Shown: positions 1 through 12,724, numbered from the stretch's first letter. The stretch is DNA of 64,000 nt from Chrysophaeum taylorii (GCA_029834535.1 JAQMWT010000563.1:56190-120189), one strand, 5' to 3'. Translations and numbers: made by a program. Notes: generated by a model from the sequence alone, not told the origin.

Positions 1-67
1 GACCTCTCCCGGGCATGGGAGCCAGGCTGGGCCGGTAGTAGCCGGTCCAGGATCACAGAGCAAAAAA

Positions 68-924
68 TCACACAGTTGGGGTAGAAGCTTGGGATGAAAG
101 TGCATGGATGGCGGACCGCCACTGCGCGCGGTCTTGTGCGAGGTCGTACCACGAGTTGAAGGGGATGTCGCATTTCCGGAGTGCCTTGGCGAGCGACCTC
201 CCGTACGTCATCTGCGGAGCCCCCGGTGGGCGCTTGGAGCGGACCCAAGACGAGAGCATCTTGCGAGGGAGTCGGGAGAAGGGCATGCGGGCGACGTGAC
301 CGGCCCAGCGGAGCTGGCGGCGCGTGACGTAGACGTCGATGGACTCGAGGCCGAGGCGCCGCCGCAGGATCTCCGTTGAGATGTGGTGGGACCAGGTGTG
401 TTTCCGGGTCACACGACACATGACGCGGGCGCACTGCGCGTGGAAACACCACAGCCGGCGGAACAGGACCTCGGTGAGGCACCACGATTCCGCACCGTGA
501 AGGAGGATGGCCAGGACGAGCGAGACATAGACGAGGCGCTTGGCGCGAGCAGAGACGGACTTCGAGGCGAAGATGCAGTCCCGCAAGGCACCGAAGGCCT
601 GAGACGCCTTCTTGATCCGCGCGTCGACGTCTGAGTCGTCGCGGCAGTCGCGCGAGAGGACCGAGCCGAGGTACTTAAACTGGTCGACGACCGGTATGAA
701 GCGGCCGCGCCCGAGCTCGATGTCTGAGAGGTTCGTGTCGTCGAACGACTTTGGGTCGCCGTACAGGTGTGCCGGGCGAGCGACGAACAGCATCTCCGTT
801 TTGGACGCCGCTTTCGTGTGTCGGTTGCCGCAATGCACCTCCATGCCCCAGGCGTCGCAGTGTTCGATGAGGCGCGGTGTCTCGCTGGCGGCGATGTGGC
901 GGTCCCAGAAGAGAAAGGCAACGT
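68..924 (-). pseudogene. LINE (non-LTR) reverse transcriptase, C-terminal fragment
   Basis: This is the 3' part of a LINE-type polymerase. The ORF closes with TGA at 68-70. It reads upstream past the first ATG (844) without a stop to about 924, where unrelated repeats begin, so the element is 5'-truncated. Family features seen are the 'FKYLGS' motif after the palm, a 'LLHGAESW' block, and a C-terminal 'RRQLRWAGHVARM' block followed by a tryptophan-containing tail. The YADD catalytic block and the endonuclease are missing. LINE copies are typically 5'-truncated during target-primed reverse transcription, and this copy cannot be autonomous. The first 67 bases are probably its 3' UTR. Confidence 0.85.
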
Positions 925-984
925 AAATTGCGCAACAATAAAGCTTCGACGATCTCGCCTAGAGATACATCATACTATCGGTAC

Positions 985-1275
985 TGGGCCAGGTGAACTT
1001 ACTGGGGTTTGAGATTGGGGCTAGGTGAACTGAGTGACCAGGTGAACTTACTGGGACCAGGTGAACTTACTGGGGGTTTTAGAGTAAACTCAAAGGTTAG
1101 CGCCGTGTGCGGATCAAAGCTGCTTAGGTTGGCGGAGGCGAGAGCGACGACCTCGAAGGAGTGGGTGGGTGTGAGCTAGGTGAACTTACTGACCAGGTGA
1201 ACTTATATGAAACTTACTGGGATTAGGTGAACTTACTGGGGTTAGAGATTGGGACTAGGTGAACTTACTGGCCTG
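985..1275. repeat. Cluster of about eight copies of a 15-bp motif (AGGTGAACTTACTGG)
   Basis: Direct copies begin near 991, 1023 (variant), 1040, 1059, 1178, 1195 (interrupted), 1225 and 1256. Two larger units (about 1005-1040 and 1238-1275) share the order motif, 'GAGATTGGG', motif, so there is a higher-order duplication. No gene is visible here. The rest of 1276-1340 is unremarkable. Confidence 0.8.
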
Positions 1276-1340
1276 CACTTGTTTGTTCTTAGTCCCGAGA
1301 ACGGTCAAGTCCGTGTCTCCTCTAAACTCACTTTCCCCTA

Positions 1341-4300
1341 TCTAACTAGAATCTCCTCCCGATTATGAACAATCCCCACCACCTGCACCTTCTCCCGAGG
1401 TACCCTTTTTTGTTCAAAGCACCCCCAGTGATGCGTTGCAGAGGGGGATTGCTGTGTCTACCGACACTGAACACGAGAGGGGGACTACCTCTACTCCTTC
1501 ACCAGCTCCAGCTCCGGCTCCCGCTTCTGCTGCTCCAGTCGAGACACCTACGACATCTGAGTTCCCGCAAAAAGCTTCGCCCGCGCTTACCCTGATCGCC
1601 GACTGCGGTTGCGATGGAGGACGGTGCCTCATGCATCCTGAGCCTTGCGAAGGCATCCGCCCTCCCGGCGAAGGTTGGCACCTATTCGCCTCCCGGGCGG
1701 GCCGGTTGGCAGCCGGAACGTTCGCATTGGGACGGGGTATGGCCGGGGGGCGCAGACGGAAGGTTATCGACGAGTTGGTTGTCAGTCACATCGCGGTCTC
1801 CTCGTCGCATGGCGACAAGCTTGATGGTCACTCTCCGCCGACCGACCTTTCGGCGCTCCTCGTCTACAGGCCCGTGATTCCGGACTGGCTCCTGTCGGTC
1901 CGGCCTGGCTCACATGCTCGGGAGAGGTCTGAAGTTAGTTAGTTAGTTAGCTTCGCCCGTTATGCAAACATTTCGTGAGCTGTTCTCACAGGATAATCTC
2001 CGTCTCACCCAAGGTCCTAATCAACCTCAACCTCGACGTAAAACTAATCTCCAAGCAGTCCAAGCTCGCCTTGCTTCGCTCACTATCGCCGATTACAAGT
2101 ACGCTGGTGGTACTTTGGCCGATTTCAAATATGATCTGTCCAAGCACTATATCACCTTCTTGGATCCCACCATCCACTCCCCGCATGCTGCTAATGGCAT
2201 CCACAGGATGGCTATGCCTCCAGAGGGGGAATTCATATAGACGCTTCATCATCACGTTCACCAAGCTCTTTCGCAATCATCTTCACGTGCATCTTCTGGT
2301 GTGGACCAGAGCAGACAAATCCACCCATCGTTTGCCTCATTAGTTCACTTTCTCGACACCTCCCGCCTCTCGGATTTCCATATTTAGCTCGTGCACTCGT
2401 TCACGTTATTACCGAACATGCTCAAGCATTCCAAGTGCCTCCCGCTCAATATGCTTATGCATTGTTGACGCCCCACGCCATAACGGCACATAATATAAAT
2501 AATAAGGCCTCCTATGGAGATTCTAAACCCCACCTCTCTGACATCGAGGATTACATCACCGTGCAGGCTCACTATATTGAGGCCCATCTACAAGCTGATC
2601 CCCTATTCGTTGTTCAACTAGTCGAAATTCCCGCACATGCTCCCGCTAATTCTGATGCCGATTCTTATGCTAGGACATGTTTGACCCAAGACCCTAGCAT
2701 CGTCGGCCCTGATGAGTACAAGATTCAAGCCAAAGATATATCAAGATTGATGAGTATGAGTTGACCTGCCTAAAACGTCTCTCAGATGCTGATCGCAAGG
2801 CCTACATCTCCGCGATTTCCAAGGAGATCTTCGACATAGTCAAGCTCTCACGGCTCCTTTGAATTGTCGCTGCCGATGGCTAGCTCCAAGCCCATTGACA
2901 CCCGGCTCGTGTTGCGTATAAAGACCAACGCCGCCGGCGAGTATCTCAAGCACAAGGCGAGGTTGGTGAGGAGGGGGCTTCTCGCTTCCCTTGGCACCGA
3001 CTTCTTTAACACGTTCAGCCCGATGGCGCAGCTCACCGGCATCCGTTGTGTTCTAGCTCTAGCTGCGCATCTTCGGCTTCCCGTCTATCATATAAACGTG
3101 CCCAGCGCGTTCGTCCAAGCCCCGATCGATTCTCGAGTGTATGTCAAGCTTCCGCAAGGCATATACTTGTTGTTGGATCCAGAAGACGCTGAGTATCAAG
3201 GCCGTCGCCTTCCTAAATTGCCAAAATCACTCACTCTACGGATTACGGCAGAGTCCTGCTCTCTGGAATTAAACAACAAATGGCTTCTTCGACGCACTAG
3301 GATACCACCGTTTTCGCACAGACACATGCATCTACGCTAAGGTCCGAGATGATGCTACTTTCCTATTGTGCACTTTATCTGTGGATGATGATGTTGTTGT
3401 CATTTGCACCTCAGAGAAAATACTTCGTCTTGAGATTCAGCGAGCTATGAAGAAAGAATACTCCGTGGATTCTTTTGAATAAGCTCACACCCTCTTGGGT
3501 ATGCGAGTCACGCGAACTGCTGATGGCTCCATTTCGCTGGATTGTCAAGCTAAGATTGATGCTATTTTTGAGGAGCACTCGATGCAAATGAAACTAAAGC
3601 CCTCCTTAACTCCAATGTCACCCTCAGCTATTTATAAAACTGGAGAGCCGTCCACTGAGACGGACGAGTACATTCTTAAATCATGCTCGACACTTCTTGG
3701 TAAATTGACATTTGTTCAGTTAGCTTGCCGACCAGATCTCTCTCAAAGTCTCAGCCGATGCTTTCGAGGGATGCATGGCCCATCCTTCTTCCTCGTCCAA
3801 ATATTATCCGGTGTTTTTCGCTACCTTCGTAAACCCGAAAATCGCAACCTCCGCTTATGGCATTATTATTCTAAGTCTTCCGCGCTAATGGATCACTTAT
3901 TTACGCTCTATCATTGGCAGCAATCGCTCAGATATGGCAACCAGTTGTTAGACTACTACTCTGCAGAGCAGGTGGATTCTGGTAACTTTTATCCACTTGT
4001 TGCATTTGTAGATGCTGACAACGCGCCTTCCTTCGAGCATGATCGCAAAAGTACGACTGGCTATGCTATTCTTCTGTTTGGCTCTCTTGTTACATGGAAG
4101 TCTAAACTTCAGCCCATCACTGCCACTTCCAGACATGAGGGTAAACAACTCATTGCTCTTAATACTTGTGCTGATGATGTGGTTTGTCTACGTAAACTGT
4201 TAATGGCCTTGGCGATAAATCCTCGATACTATCTCCGCCGCCAACCCTCAGAAAACAAGATCGGCTGCTGCTGGATTATGATGCTCTCGACAACCCGCTA

Positions 4301-4495
4301 CAATCGGATATGTCGTTTATCCGCAACAGCCCCGTCCTTGGGGACTCTGCTTCTGCTGTCCATTTGTCGAATAACCCTGACAGTGTGACTAAAGCTAAAC
4401 GCGCTGGTTCCGCATTCGCGACTACGTCGAGTTAAAACGTATCAGGTTGCACCATATTTCTGGCACCCAAAATGTTGCCGACGGACTCATTCATT
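1341..4495 (+). mobile_element. Ty1/copia retrotransposon relic (pol: linker, RT, RNase H)
   Basis: From about 1341 the sequence reads as a proline-rich post-integrase linker. After the nested insertion (1584-1948) it continues through further linker (about 1962-2764) into copia reverse transcriptase (2765-3480) and RNase H (about 3960-4230). The RT shows 'HKARLVRRG', 'GTDFFNTFSP', 'IRCVLALAA' and a degenerate YVDD (SVDD, near 3380). 'YGLRQSPALWN' near 3250 is followed at once by a stop. The RNase H segment has 'FVDADNAPS', 'KSTTGYAILLFG' and 'TATSRHEGKQLIAL'. The end of pol is recognisable to about 4490. Several stops and frame changes make it non-functional. I see no integrase, gag or LTR pair. 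Confidence 0.85.
1584..1948 (+). repeat. Short retroposon with (TTAG)n tail and 11-bp target-site duplication
   Basis: A 365-bp insertion is flanked by the perfect direct repeat AGCTTCGCCCG (1573-1583 and 1949-1959) and ends in a TTAG tetranucleotide tail (about 1934-1950). It interrupts the copia linker. Its 3' half (from about 1745) is related to the minus strand of 48026-48262: they share GGTTGTCAGTCA, ATCGCGGTCTC and CGCATGGCGACA blocks in order, and the same type of tail. This is the structure of a SINE or a truncated LINE. I could not find clear RNA polymerase III boxes. Confidence 0.75.
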
Positions 4496-4520
4496 GATTC
4501 ATTGATTCATTCATTCACTA
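4485..4520. repeat. TGATTCAT/ATTC short tandem repeat
   Basis: TGATTCAT-type units follow the end of the copia relic directly. No gene is visible between 4496 and 4593. Confidence 0.6.
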
Positions 4521-4593
4521 AGACGCCCTTCCCTCTTCTCAACGTTTCGCACTTTGCTTTTACTACAAGAACCCATCGATCGTCATGCAAAAA

Positions 4594-5718
4594 TCAGACA
4601 CAACGAAAGCGCTCGTAGTAGGGGGGCATAAAGCCGCAGAAGGTGTCGACGGCCTCGAGGTCGGCGCACTCGAGGTGGCTCGCGATGGTCGCGAGGAGGA
4701 GGCTCTGGGCGTGGTCGACGTGCGAAGTGACCCAGGTGGCGTCCCGAGTGGGGTAAAAACGGTCCAGCTGGAGGGCAAAGAGGCGGTCGACCGCGGTTGT
4801 CCTTGGGACGACGTCGAGGCGGCGACGACGACGGAGGGTGTCGCGGGGGATGCCGACGAAGTCGAGAAGCTTGGCTCTCGCGCTCTCGGGATTGGCGAGG
4901 AGGTCCTCGTTGGCGAGACACAAGTAGCTGTTCTCGTCCGGAAAGACGTGCGTCCAACGCCTCAAATTCCGGGGAGCGAGGCTGGTCATGAGGCTGGCCT
5001 GGGCGGGATGGTAAAAGCCCTCGCCCAGGCCGCACGCCTTGACGAGCTTCGCCTCGATCTCGGCCGTCTCGAACCAGTCGTACCGCGACGAGTTGTATAT
5101 ATCGCCGTGATCTTCGAGATGGCGTCGTCGGCAATCGGCGAACTGCTCGTGCACGGCAATGCGGCTGGTGACGAACTTGAAGTACGGCACCGTTCGGAGC
5201 GTTTTGTTGCTCGCGTGCAAGTAGAACGACGCGTCTAATTCCAGCGGTTCTCTCGTCGTGAAAACGAACCGCAGGTGCTTGGTCAGCACCGCGCGCGCGC
5301 GGTAGGGGGCGAGGAGGTGCGAGCTGTAGCGCGGCGTCTTGTCGTAGTAAGCGACCGTTCGGTTCGTTTCCGGCACGCGAAAATGTTCGGAGTACGCCGC
5401 TAGACCTCGACGCAGCTCGCTCGGCGTCGTCAGAAAGTAGGTCTCCCCGTAGCAACACTTCCTCCCGTGGCCCACGATGACGCGCCGCGTCTCGTGCAGC
5501 ACCTCGGCCGTCGCGGTGCTCCCGCTCTTCCCCGTCCCGATCCCCAGAAGGTTCGGCCATCGCAAACTGCTCCCGGCGGCAAACGACGGCCGCCGCCCCT
5601 GGATACACACCATCTCCTCGCTCTGCTTGGACGTCTTCCGCGCGACCTCGCCGATCCACAGACACCGCCGGACCTCATCGCACACGGCGACCTTAACAAC
5701 AACGAACAACCACCACAT
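4594..5718 (-). CDS. Secretory-pathway sulfotransferase (374 aa)
   Basis: Predicted Golgi/ER sulfotransferase that would move sulfate from PAPS to a carbohydrate or protein acceptor. The ATG (5718) opens a hydrophobic N terminus (MWWLFVVVKVAVC), either a signal peptide or a signal anchor. The PAPS 5'-phosphosulfate loop is 'GIGTGKSGSTATAEVL' (about residues 59-74), the mid-domain carries 'YYDKTPRYSSH', and the 3'-phosphate motif is 'RFVFTTREPLELDASFYLH'. This layout fits the heparan-sulfate/NDST-type fold rather than cytosolic SULTs. One ORF, no intron seen. The acceptor is unknown. Confidence 0.75.
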   Translation of the reverse strand: MWWLFVVVKVAVCDEVRRCLWIGEVARKTSKQSEEMVCIQGRRPSFAAGSSLRWPNLLGIGTGKSGSTATAEVLHETRRVIVGHGRKCCYGETYFLTTPSELRRGLAAYSEHFRVPETNRTVAYYDKTPRYSSHLLAPYRARAVLTKHLRFVFTTREPLELDASFYLHASNKTLRTVPYFKFVTSRIAVHEQFADCRRRHLEDHGDIYNSSRYDWFETAEIEAKLVKACGLGEGFYHPAQASLMTSLAPRNLRRWTHVFPDENSYLCLANEDLLANPESARAKLLDFVGIPRDTLRRRRRLDVVPRTTAVDRLFALQLDRFYPTRDATWVTSHVDHAQSLLLATIASHLECADLEAVDTFCGFMPPYYERFRCV

Positions 5719-6061
5719 CGAGGAGGAGGAGGAGGAGGAGGAGGAGGACGACGACGCTCTCTTTTATTCATAAATATTTCCACAAAATTATTATTAGTTT
5801 TAGTACAGAAAAAAAAAAAAAAACGGTTGTTCATTATGGGCGGTCACGACTTTTCCTCCGCCGCCTCGCAGACAGACGGACACAAGACAACAACAATAAT
5901 TACGGTCGATCGGAGGAGGTATCAAGGTGCGGGCATACTATGGTCGGAACCCCCAAACCAAGGGGGCAAAACCGAACAAACGACCAAAAGCTCGTCGTCG
6001 TCGTCGTCGTCGTCGTCAGCGGCGGACGGACGGACGACGATCGGAGTTAACAACTCGGGGA
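5719..6061. other. Intergenic, simple repeats
   Basis: Holds a GAG run just upstream of the sulfotransferase start (about 5720-5748), a 15-A run near 5808-5823 and a TCG run (about 5993-6018). It probably contains the sulfotransferase promoter and the 3' end of the next gene. No coding sequence seen. Confidence 0.6.
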
Positions 6062-7342
6062 CTAGGCGTTGTTTTCGGAGTTGTCGTTGGGCGGCCCGTC
6101 GGCGGCGGCGGCGGCGGCGGCGGCGGGAGTGCGCCCTCTTGGCGAGGTGGAGGAGGCGAGCAGCCTTGGTGATGCATCATCATCACCTTTCGCGGGGATG
6201 AAGTAGCCCTCCTCCCCCTTGGGGAGGGAGTTGGGGAGGTAGGGCACGGCATCGATCGGGCCGCAGCAGATTCTGCGGCCCCTGCCCCCCAAAAAGGTGG
6301 GGATGGGACCAAAGCCGGGGAGGTCCTTGAGGGCATCGCCATAGAGGAGGGTGGAGTAGACGACGCCCGAGGCCCCCAAAAAAAACATGGGGGAAAGATG
6401 GAAGTTGTAGAGGAGGGCGGAGATGATGGCGACGCTGACAACGCTCGCCGCGGTGGCGAAGCACTTGAGGAGATTGTCGGCATGCTTGATGACGGCGGCA
6501 ATGAGGAGACCGCCGGCGGCCTTGACGGCGACGTAGGTCCACGCGGCGCCGCCGTAGCCGGCGAAGAAGCCACAACTCGAAACGGTGTCGCGGTCCTTTG
6601 TGAGGACGGCCATGGTGGCAAACGGGAGCGAGATGGCGGCGAGGTGGAGATTTCTGACCCAGACCGAGATGGGCGAGTTCTTCAGCACGAGCTCGAAGTA
6701 TACCCCGGCGAATCCGCTGACGGCACAAGCCAGAGCAGCGACCGCAAGACCTAGGAGCAGATTCTTCTTTCCCTCGTCGCCGGCGTGGTCGGCCGAAGCG
6801 CGGTGCTTGTCGAGCTGCACGCACACGATGGAGGTGGTGAGGGCCAGGAGAGCCGTCCACCTCCTCGCGCCGAGCTCGCGTCTCAAGAGCGCGACCGAGC
6901 ACATGCCGACGGCGAGGATCCGCAAACCACCGAACAAGACCAGCAAGGGCGCCTCGAGGTAGTCGCCGCTGATCAAGACGAGGTTGTTCGAGACGACGTA
7001 GCACGCGGCGGGAACTACGATTTTCAACCCGTCCGTCGGATTGTCGCGCGTTTGTCTCCCCACCATAAAAACAGTTTCCCCGAGCGAGCCGTGGGACTCG
7101 AGCATGTGCAACAACAGGAACGAGAGCCCCAACTTGAGCACCTCGGTCGTCACCACTGATGTTGTCGTCAGGAACCCGCATCCGCTCAACTCTTCGTCCT
7201 TAGACGCCTGCACCCGCGACCGTCTCGCGGCTACGTTCAGTAGGGTGTTTTGCACCAGCAACGCTCCTAGGAGACCGATTTTCACCACCACGGGCGTCCG
7301 CGACACGATCGCCGTCTCCTCCTCGTGCACCTTATTCTCCAT
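6062..7342 (-). CDS. SLC35A-type nucleotide-sugar transporter (426 aa)
   Basis: Multi-spanning Golgi/ER antiporter predicted to import a nucleotide sugar. The ATG is at 7342. There are about ten hydrophobic segments. The family blocks are clear: 'SGFAGVYFELVLKNS', 'SVWVRNLHLA' and 'AAGGLLIAAVIKHADNLLK', the last being the most diagnostic stretch of the CMP-sialic acid/UDP-galactose/UDP-GlcNAc transporter family. The C-terminal tail has an Ala run coded by GCC repeats. The substrate cannot be assigned from motifs. It lies in tandem with the sulfotransferase downstream, and both would act in Golgi glycan modification. Confidence 0.85.
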   Translation of the reverse strand: MENKVHEEETAIVSRTPVVVKIGLLGALLVQNTLLNVAARRSRVQASKDEELSGCGFLTTTSVVTTEVLKLGLSFLLLHMLESHGSLGETVFMVGRQTRDNPTDGLKIVVPAACYVVSNNLVLISGDYLEAPLLVLFGGLRILAVGMCSVALLRRELGARRWTALLALTTSIVCVQLDKHRASADHAGDEGKKNLLLGLAVAALACAVSGFAGVYFELVLKNSPISVWVRNLHLAAISLPFATMAVLTKDRDTVSSCGFFAGYGGAAWTYVAVKAAGGLLIAAVIKHADNLLKCFATAASVVSVAIISALLYNFHLSPMFFLGASGVVYSTLLYGDALKDLPGFGPIPTFLGGRGRRICCGPIDAVPYLPNSLPKGEEGYFIPAKGDDDASPRLLASSTSPRGRTPAAAAAAAADGPPNDNSENNA

Positions 7343-7499
7343 CAGAGGCGCTTCGCTTCGGAACTGCGACCTTCGACGGTGACGTCACTTCTTTTATATT
7401 AGTTACCCTTGTGGCGTTAGGAGACCTCCCACGTATGAGGGTTAGGATTCATGTGTTGTCCCTGTTTGAGGAGAAAGGGCTTTGTAGCAGGTTTCGGTT

Positions 7500-7812
7500 G
7501 TTTCCCTCTACTACGCGTGATGATTCTCTGATGCGGTCTTTGCTGCTGCGCACGTCCCTCGCAGAGACGCGGGACGTCGTCGACCACAACGCATCCCTCG
7601 GGTCGCTTGGGTGAACGCGTATGCCGCCGCGATCGACGTCCTTCGGCGGCGCTGGCCTTTTCGTGCAGAAGACGCCCCCGTTTCATGGCTCGCTCGTCGC
7701 AAACGGCTCCCAGGCCGCTTCCCGTATCGGGCCTTGCCGCGATCGACCGCGTGCATGCTTCAGACAAGACAGTTTTTCGACTCGAGGATCCGTTTTCAAC
7801 TGGGTGGTGGGT
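7500..7812 (-). pseudogene. Fanzor nuclease relic (RuvC-I region)
   Basis: This minus-strand segment is a decayed copy of the start of the RuvC half of the Fanzor gene at 59829-61913. It matches at the DNA level over roughly 250 bp, keeping the codons for 'MHxVDRGKA' (near 7750), 'LLHEKA..EGRRSRR' (about 7640-7680) and a degenerate 'DPRV' where the intact motif has IDPG. Frames change within it and stops occur, so it is non-coding now. It runs out before the zinc-ribbon part. Confidence 0.65.
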
Positions 7813-7869
7813 GATGAATCTGTTGGTGAGCAATCTCCTCGAGAATGATAGAAACATCAGCTACGAATA

Positions 7870-8387
7870 GGGGGCTGTCGTGCCATTCGTTGGCATAGTC
7901 GGTCGCCTGCATTCATTGCGGAGGGTCATGCACGAATCCACAACAAGTGCGGACTAGTACGCTCGGTGAAGGGTATCGCGCGTCACAACGGCAATATTTG
8001 GCCTCGCAAACATTTATCGCAGTCTCCGCGCTTGTCTCGCGCTCCTCCGACCGTCAAAGGGGGCGACACGTCGAGAGCGCCACCCTGAGAGTATTCACAC
8101 CCACAACGAACGCACTCCAGGGGCTCCGTACACGAAGACAGTGTCGTACCCTCACGAGATTGTAGTGGGGGGGGGGGGGAGAGCACGCCCCAAGCAAAAG
8201 TCGACCAAGCTTGTCGTCGTTGTTGTTTGTGACGATAGTGCTTACTTATGGAGCCAGACGAATGAATAGTTCAATAGGAGTACCCACCGGGGCAACTGCC
8301 GAGGCTCGATGGGCGAGCGCAAAAAATAGCTTAACATGCTCTGGTTGGTTGCACCAACAACGACGAAGAACGCGAACAACCCGGGGA
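7870..8387. other. Intergenic, no gene recognised
   Basis: Contains a 10-12 G run near 8166-8178 and otherwise unremarkable sequence. Short ORFs on both strands show no family features. The stretch 7343-7499 likewise shows nothing beyond the start region of the transporter gene. Confidence 0.5.
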
Positions 8388-8463
8388 CCGGGAGAGGAGT
8401 CGGGGAGATGGTATATTAAGGAAGGAGGGCGGTCCCCGGGAGAGGAGTCGGAGAGATGGTATA

Positions 8464-8483
<20 letters not shown>
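8388..8483. repeat. 48-bp tandem duplication over the stop codon of the DUF445 gene
   Basis: Two nearly identical 48-bp units begin at 8388 and 8436; they differ by a few bases (GGGGAGATGG against GAGAGATGG). The second contains the last codons and the TAA of the minus-strand gene ending at 8464, so the first puts an extra copy of the gene's end in its 3' UTR. Confidence 0.8.
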
Positions 8484-10758
<2,275 letters not shown>

Positions 10759-11093
10759 ACCCTATATTACACCTCACATTTCATCCGAGAAATTTCTCCG
10801 GTTGCGCATCCCTCCTCTACGGCACCACCTCTTTCTCCATCGTCGACGTGTGGCCCGCCTTTGTGGTGCGGCACACCTCCAACCCGGACCGGACTGGACT
10901 GGACTGGACGATCCCGCTCTACCTACTTTCTTCCAAAAAAATAATATAAAAAGACACGGAGACCTGGCTGACTCATCACCCGTGCGATCGCCAGAAATAT
11001 ATTTCGCCAGGTTTGGGAATTCAAGGGTAAGGGAGTATTCAGCAGCTATCCGGGCGTCGACCAGATAGGGTTAGCAATAGTTTCGCATGCACG
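10759..11093. other. Intergenic, GGACT repeat
   Basis: Holds a short GGACT pentanucleotide run near 10888-10910. No gene seen; it is the 3' region of Rab6 and possibly the promoter of the small ORF at 11094. Confidence 0.5.
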
Positions 11094-11263
11094 ATGGATC
11101 ATCATCGACTCGCGGCCATCGAGGCGGCGATCGAGGCCGACGCCGCGGCGGCGCAGGACCAGCGCCAGGACCTGTGCGCGCTCGAGGTGGCTATCGACCT
11201 CATCGTCGACGGCCTCGCCCAGAAGACCAACGACGACGACGACGGCGACGACACGAATGAAGC

Positions 11264-11295
<32 letters not shown>

Positions 11296-11312
11296 ACGTG
11301 GACGGCCGATGA
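11094..11312 (+). CDS. Small acidic helical protein, hypothetical (72 aa)
   Basis: Unrecognised. It begins with ATG at 11094 ('MDHHRLAAIEAAIEADAAAAQDQRQDL' in type, Ala/Glu/Gln-rich and likely helical), then 'ALEVAIDLIVDGLAQK'. It ends in Asp- and Asn-rich runs coded by GAC and AAC repeats. The opposite strand is open over the same span but only as poly-Val. The helical half looks coding; the repeat tail alone would not be convincing. It could be a real short gene or chance. Confidence 0.4.
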
Positions 11313-11785
11313 CGACGATCGAAACGGGAGTTGCGTTTCAGCAGCGGACGTATCATGATTACTATTATCAGATGAGACTCCCGTCACTTAGTCAGTCAGT
11401 ATTTATTCATAACTACGGTCGGGCGTCCTCCCTGCTGACGAGGTTGGAGACAACGATCCTTGTGAAGAAGCGATGATGACCCTGTCGTCGCGTTCGAGTT
11501 GAGAAGGGGTGGATGACGCAGGGGATAGCGACGCCGCGGCATTTGGGTAAAGCCGGCTGCGTATGATCCTCGTCGCATCGGGCCTTGTTATTGTGCTGCC
11601 TGAGCAGCAGCTCGTACTCGGTAGTGTTAAGGAGTAATACGCCCGCAACCAGAGTTCCACCGGTTGATGGAGAGGAGCATGAGGTAGGCGTACACGGGAT
11701 ATCGCGTCTCTCCAGCCGAACGGACCAAAGATGATGATGATGATGATAGCCCCTATCTCACGGAAATACAGTAACGAAACCGCCG
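11313..11785. other. Intergenic, no gene recognised
   Basis: Includes an ATG/GAT trinucleotide run near 11730-11748. ORFs here are short and featureless. Confidence 0.5.
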
Positions 11786-12724
11786 ATGCGTTGGTGGTGG
11801 ATTCGAGTAGTAGTGCTGTCGCTCGAGGCGTGTGGTGGCAGGGACACGGTGTATCTCTACGGCCAGCCCAAGTCGGGGACCACGTGGGTCGAAGTGATCG
11901 TGGACACGCTGGTCGCCGAGACGTGCGGCGACAACTGTTCGGATGCCGTTGTGACTCAGGGAAAATCGCGGAGCGCGGCTATCGATGAGGGCACCGAGAA
12001 GGTCGAGTTTTGCTGCAAGCACTATCTCCCGGGCGGCAAAAAGGTGGGCAAACAGGACTTTTCGTCTTTGTTGGTCTTCGCCGACAGCAGCTTGGAGGCC
12101 GTGCTGGCGCCGTGCGTCAAGAACAAATGGCCGGTCTGGTCGCCGCGGTGCGTGCCGCCAAATGCCTTGGACGTCAGCGCTTTGGGGCCGCATCGTTACG
12201 TTCTGATTGTGAGGGACCCTCGAGCAGTCGCCGTCTCGGCCTATCATTTCTTCCGCGAGAAGGGACCAATCGGAAAGTATTGCCGCGAGGCCGTCTGGAA
12301 GATCGCCGCCCTCGAGTCGTTGCGGTACTACTGGTTTGAGAAGGTCCGCGAGACCAATCCTACGCTGATTTTGTTTTACGAGGACCTCCTCGAGGACACC
12401 TACGCCCAATATTACCGCGTCGCGACCTTCCTCCGCCTCCACCCGCCCATAGACGTCATGCGCGCCGTCGTCGCCAAAACGTCTGCCGCGGCCATGAAAA
12501 TCCAAGAGAAGCAAAAAAAACTCCCCGGGCCAAACCGCAAGGGCGCCGAGAGCAAGGTCCGGTCGGCCAATGCCGAGGGCTTCCGCGACGAGATTTCGAG
12601 GGCCGACAAGACGGCCCTCGCCGCGGTCACGAGGGCAATGCGGCCCTACCTCCACCCGGCCCTCGCTTTCCGGTACCTCAACACCTACGCCCAGGACATC
12701 GCCTTCTTCCAGGGGGGGCACTGA
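11786..12724 (+). CDS. Cytosolic-type sulfotransferase domain protein (312 aa)
   Basis: PAPS-dependent sulfotransferase (Sulfotransfer_1 type). The start is ATG 11786, with a short hydrophobic lead that may be a signal anchor. The 5'-PSB loop 'YGQPKSGTTWVEV' (about residues 25-37) is canonical, with the catalytic-loop Lys present. The 3'-PB motif is 'YVLIVRDPRAVAVSAYHFFR'. The C-terminal block 'PNRKGAESKVRSANA' corresponds to the family's RKGxxGDW region but lacks the GDW. Acceptor unknown. It belongs to a different subfamily from the two other sulfotransferases in the window. Confidence 0.82.
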   Translation: MRWWWIRVVVLSLEACGGRDTVYLYGQPKSGTTWVEVIVDTLVAETCGDNCSDAVVTQGKSRSAAIDEGTEKVEFCCKHYLPGGKKVGKQDFSSLLVFADSSLEAVLAPCVKNKWPVWSPRCVPPNALDVSALGPHRYVLIVRDPRAVAVSAYHFFREKGPIGKYCREAVWKIAALESLRYYWFEKVRETNPTLILFYEDLLEDTYAQYYRVATFLRLHPPIDVMRAVVAKTSAAAMKIQEKQKKLPGPNRKGAESKVRSANAEGFRDEISRADKTALAAVTRAMRPYLHPALAFRYLNTYAQDIAFFQGGH

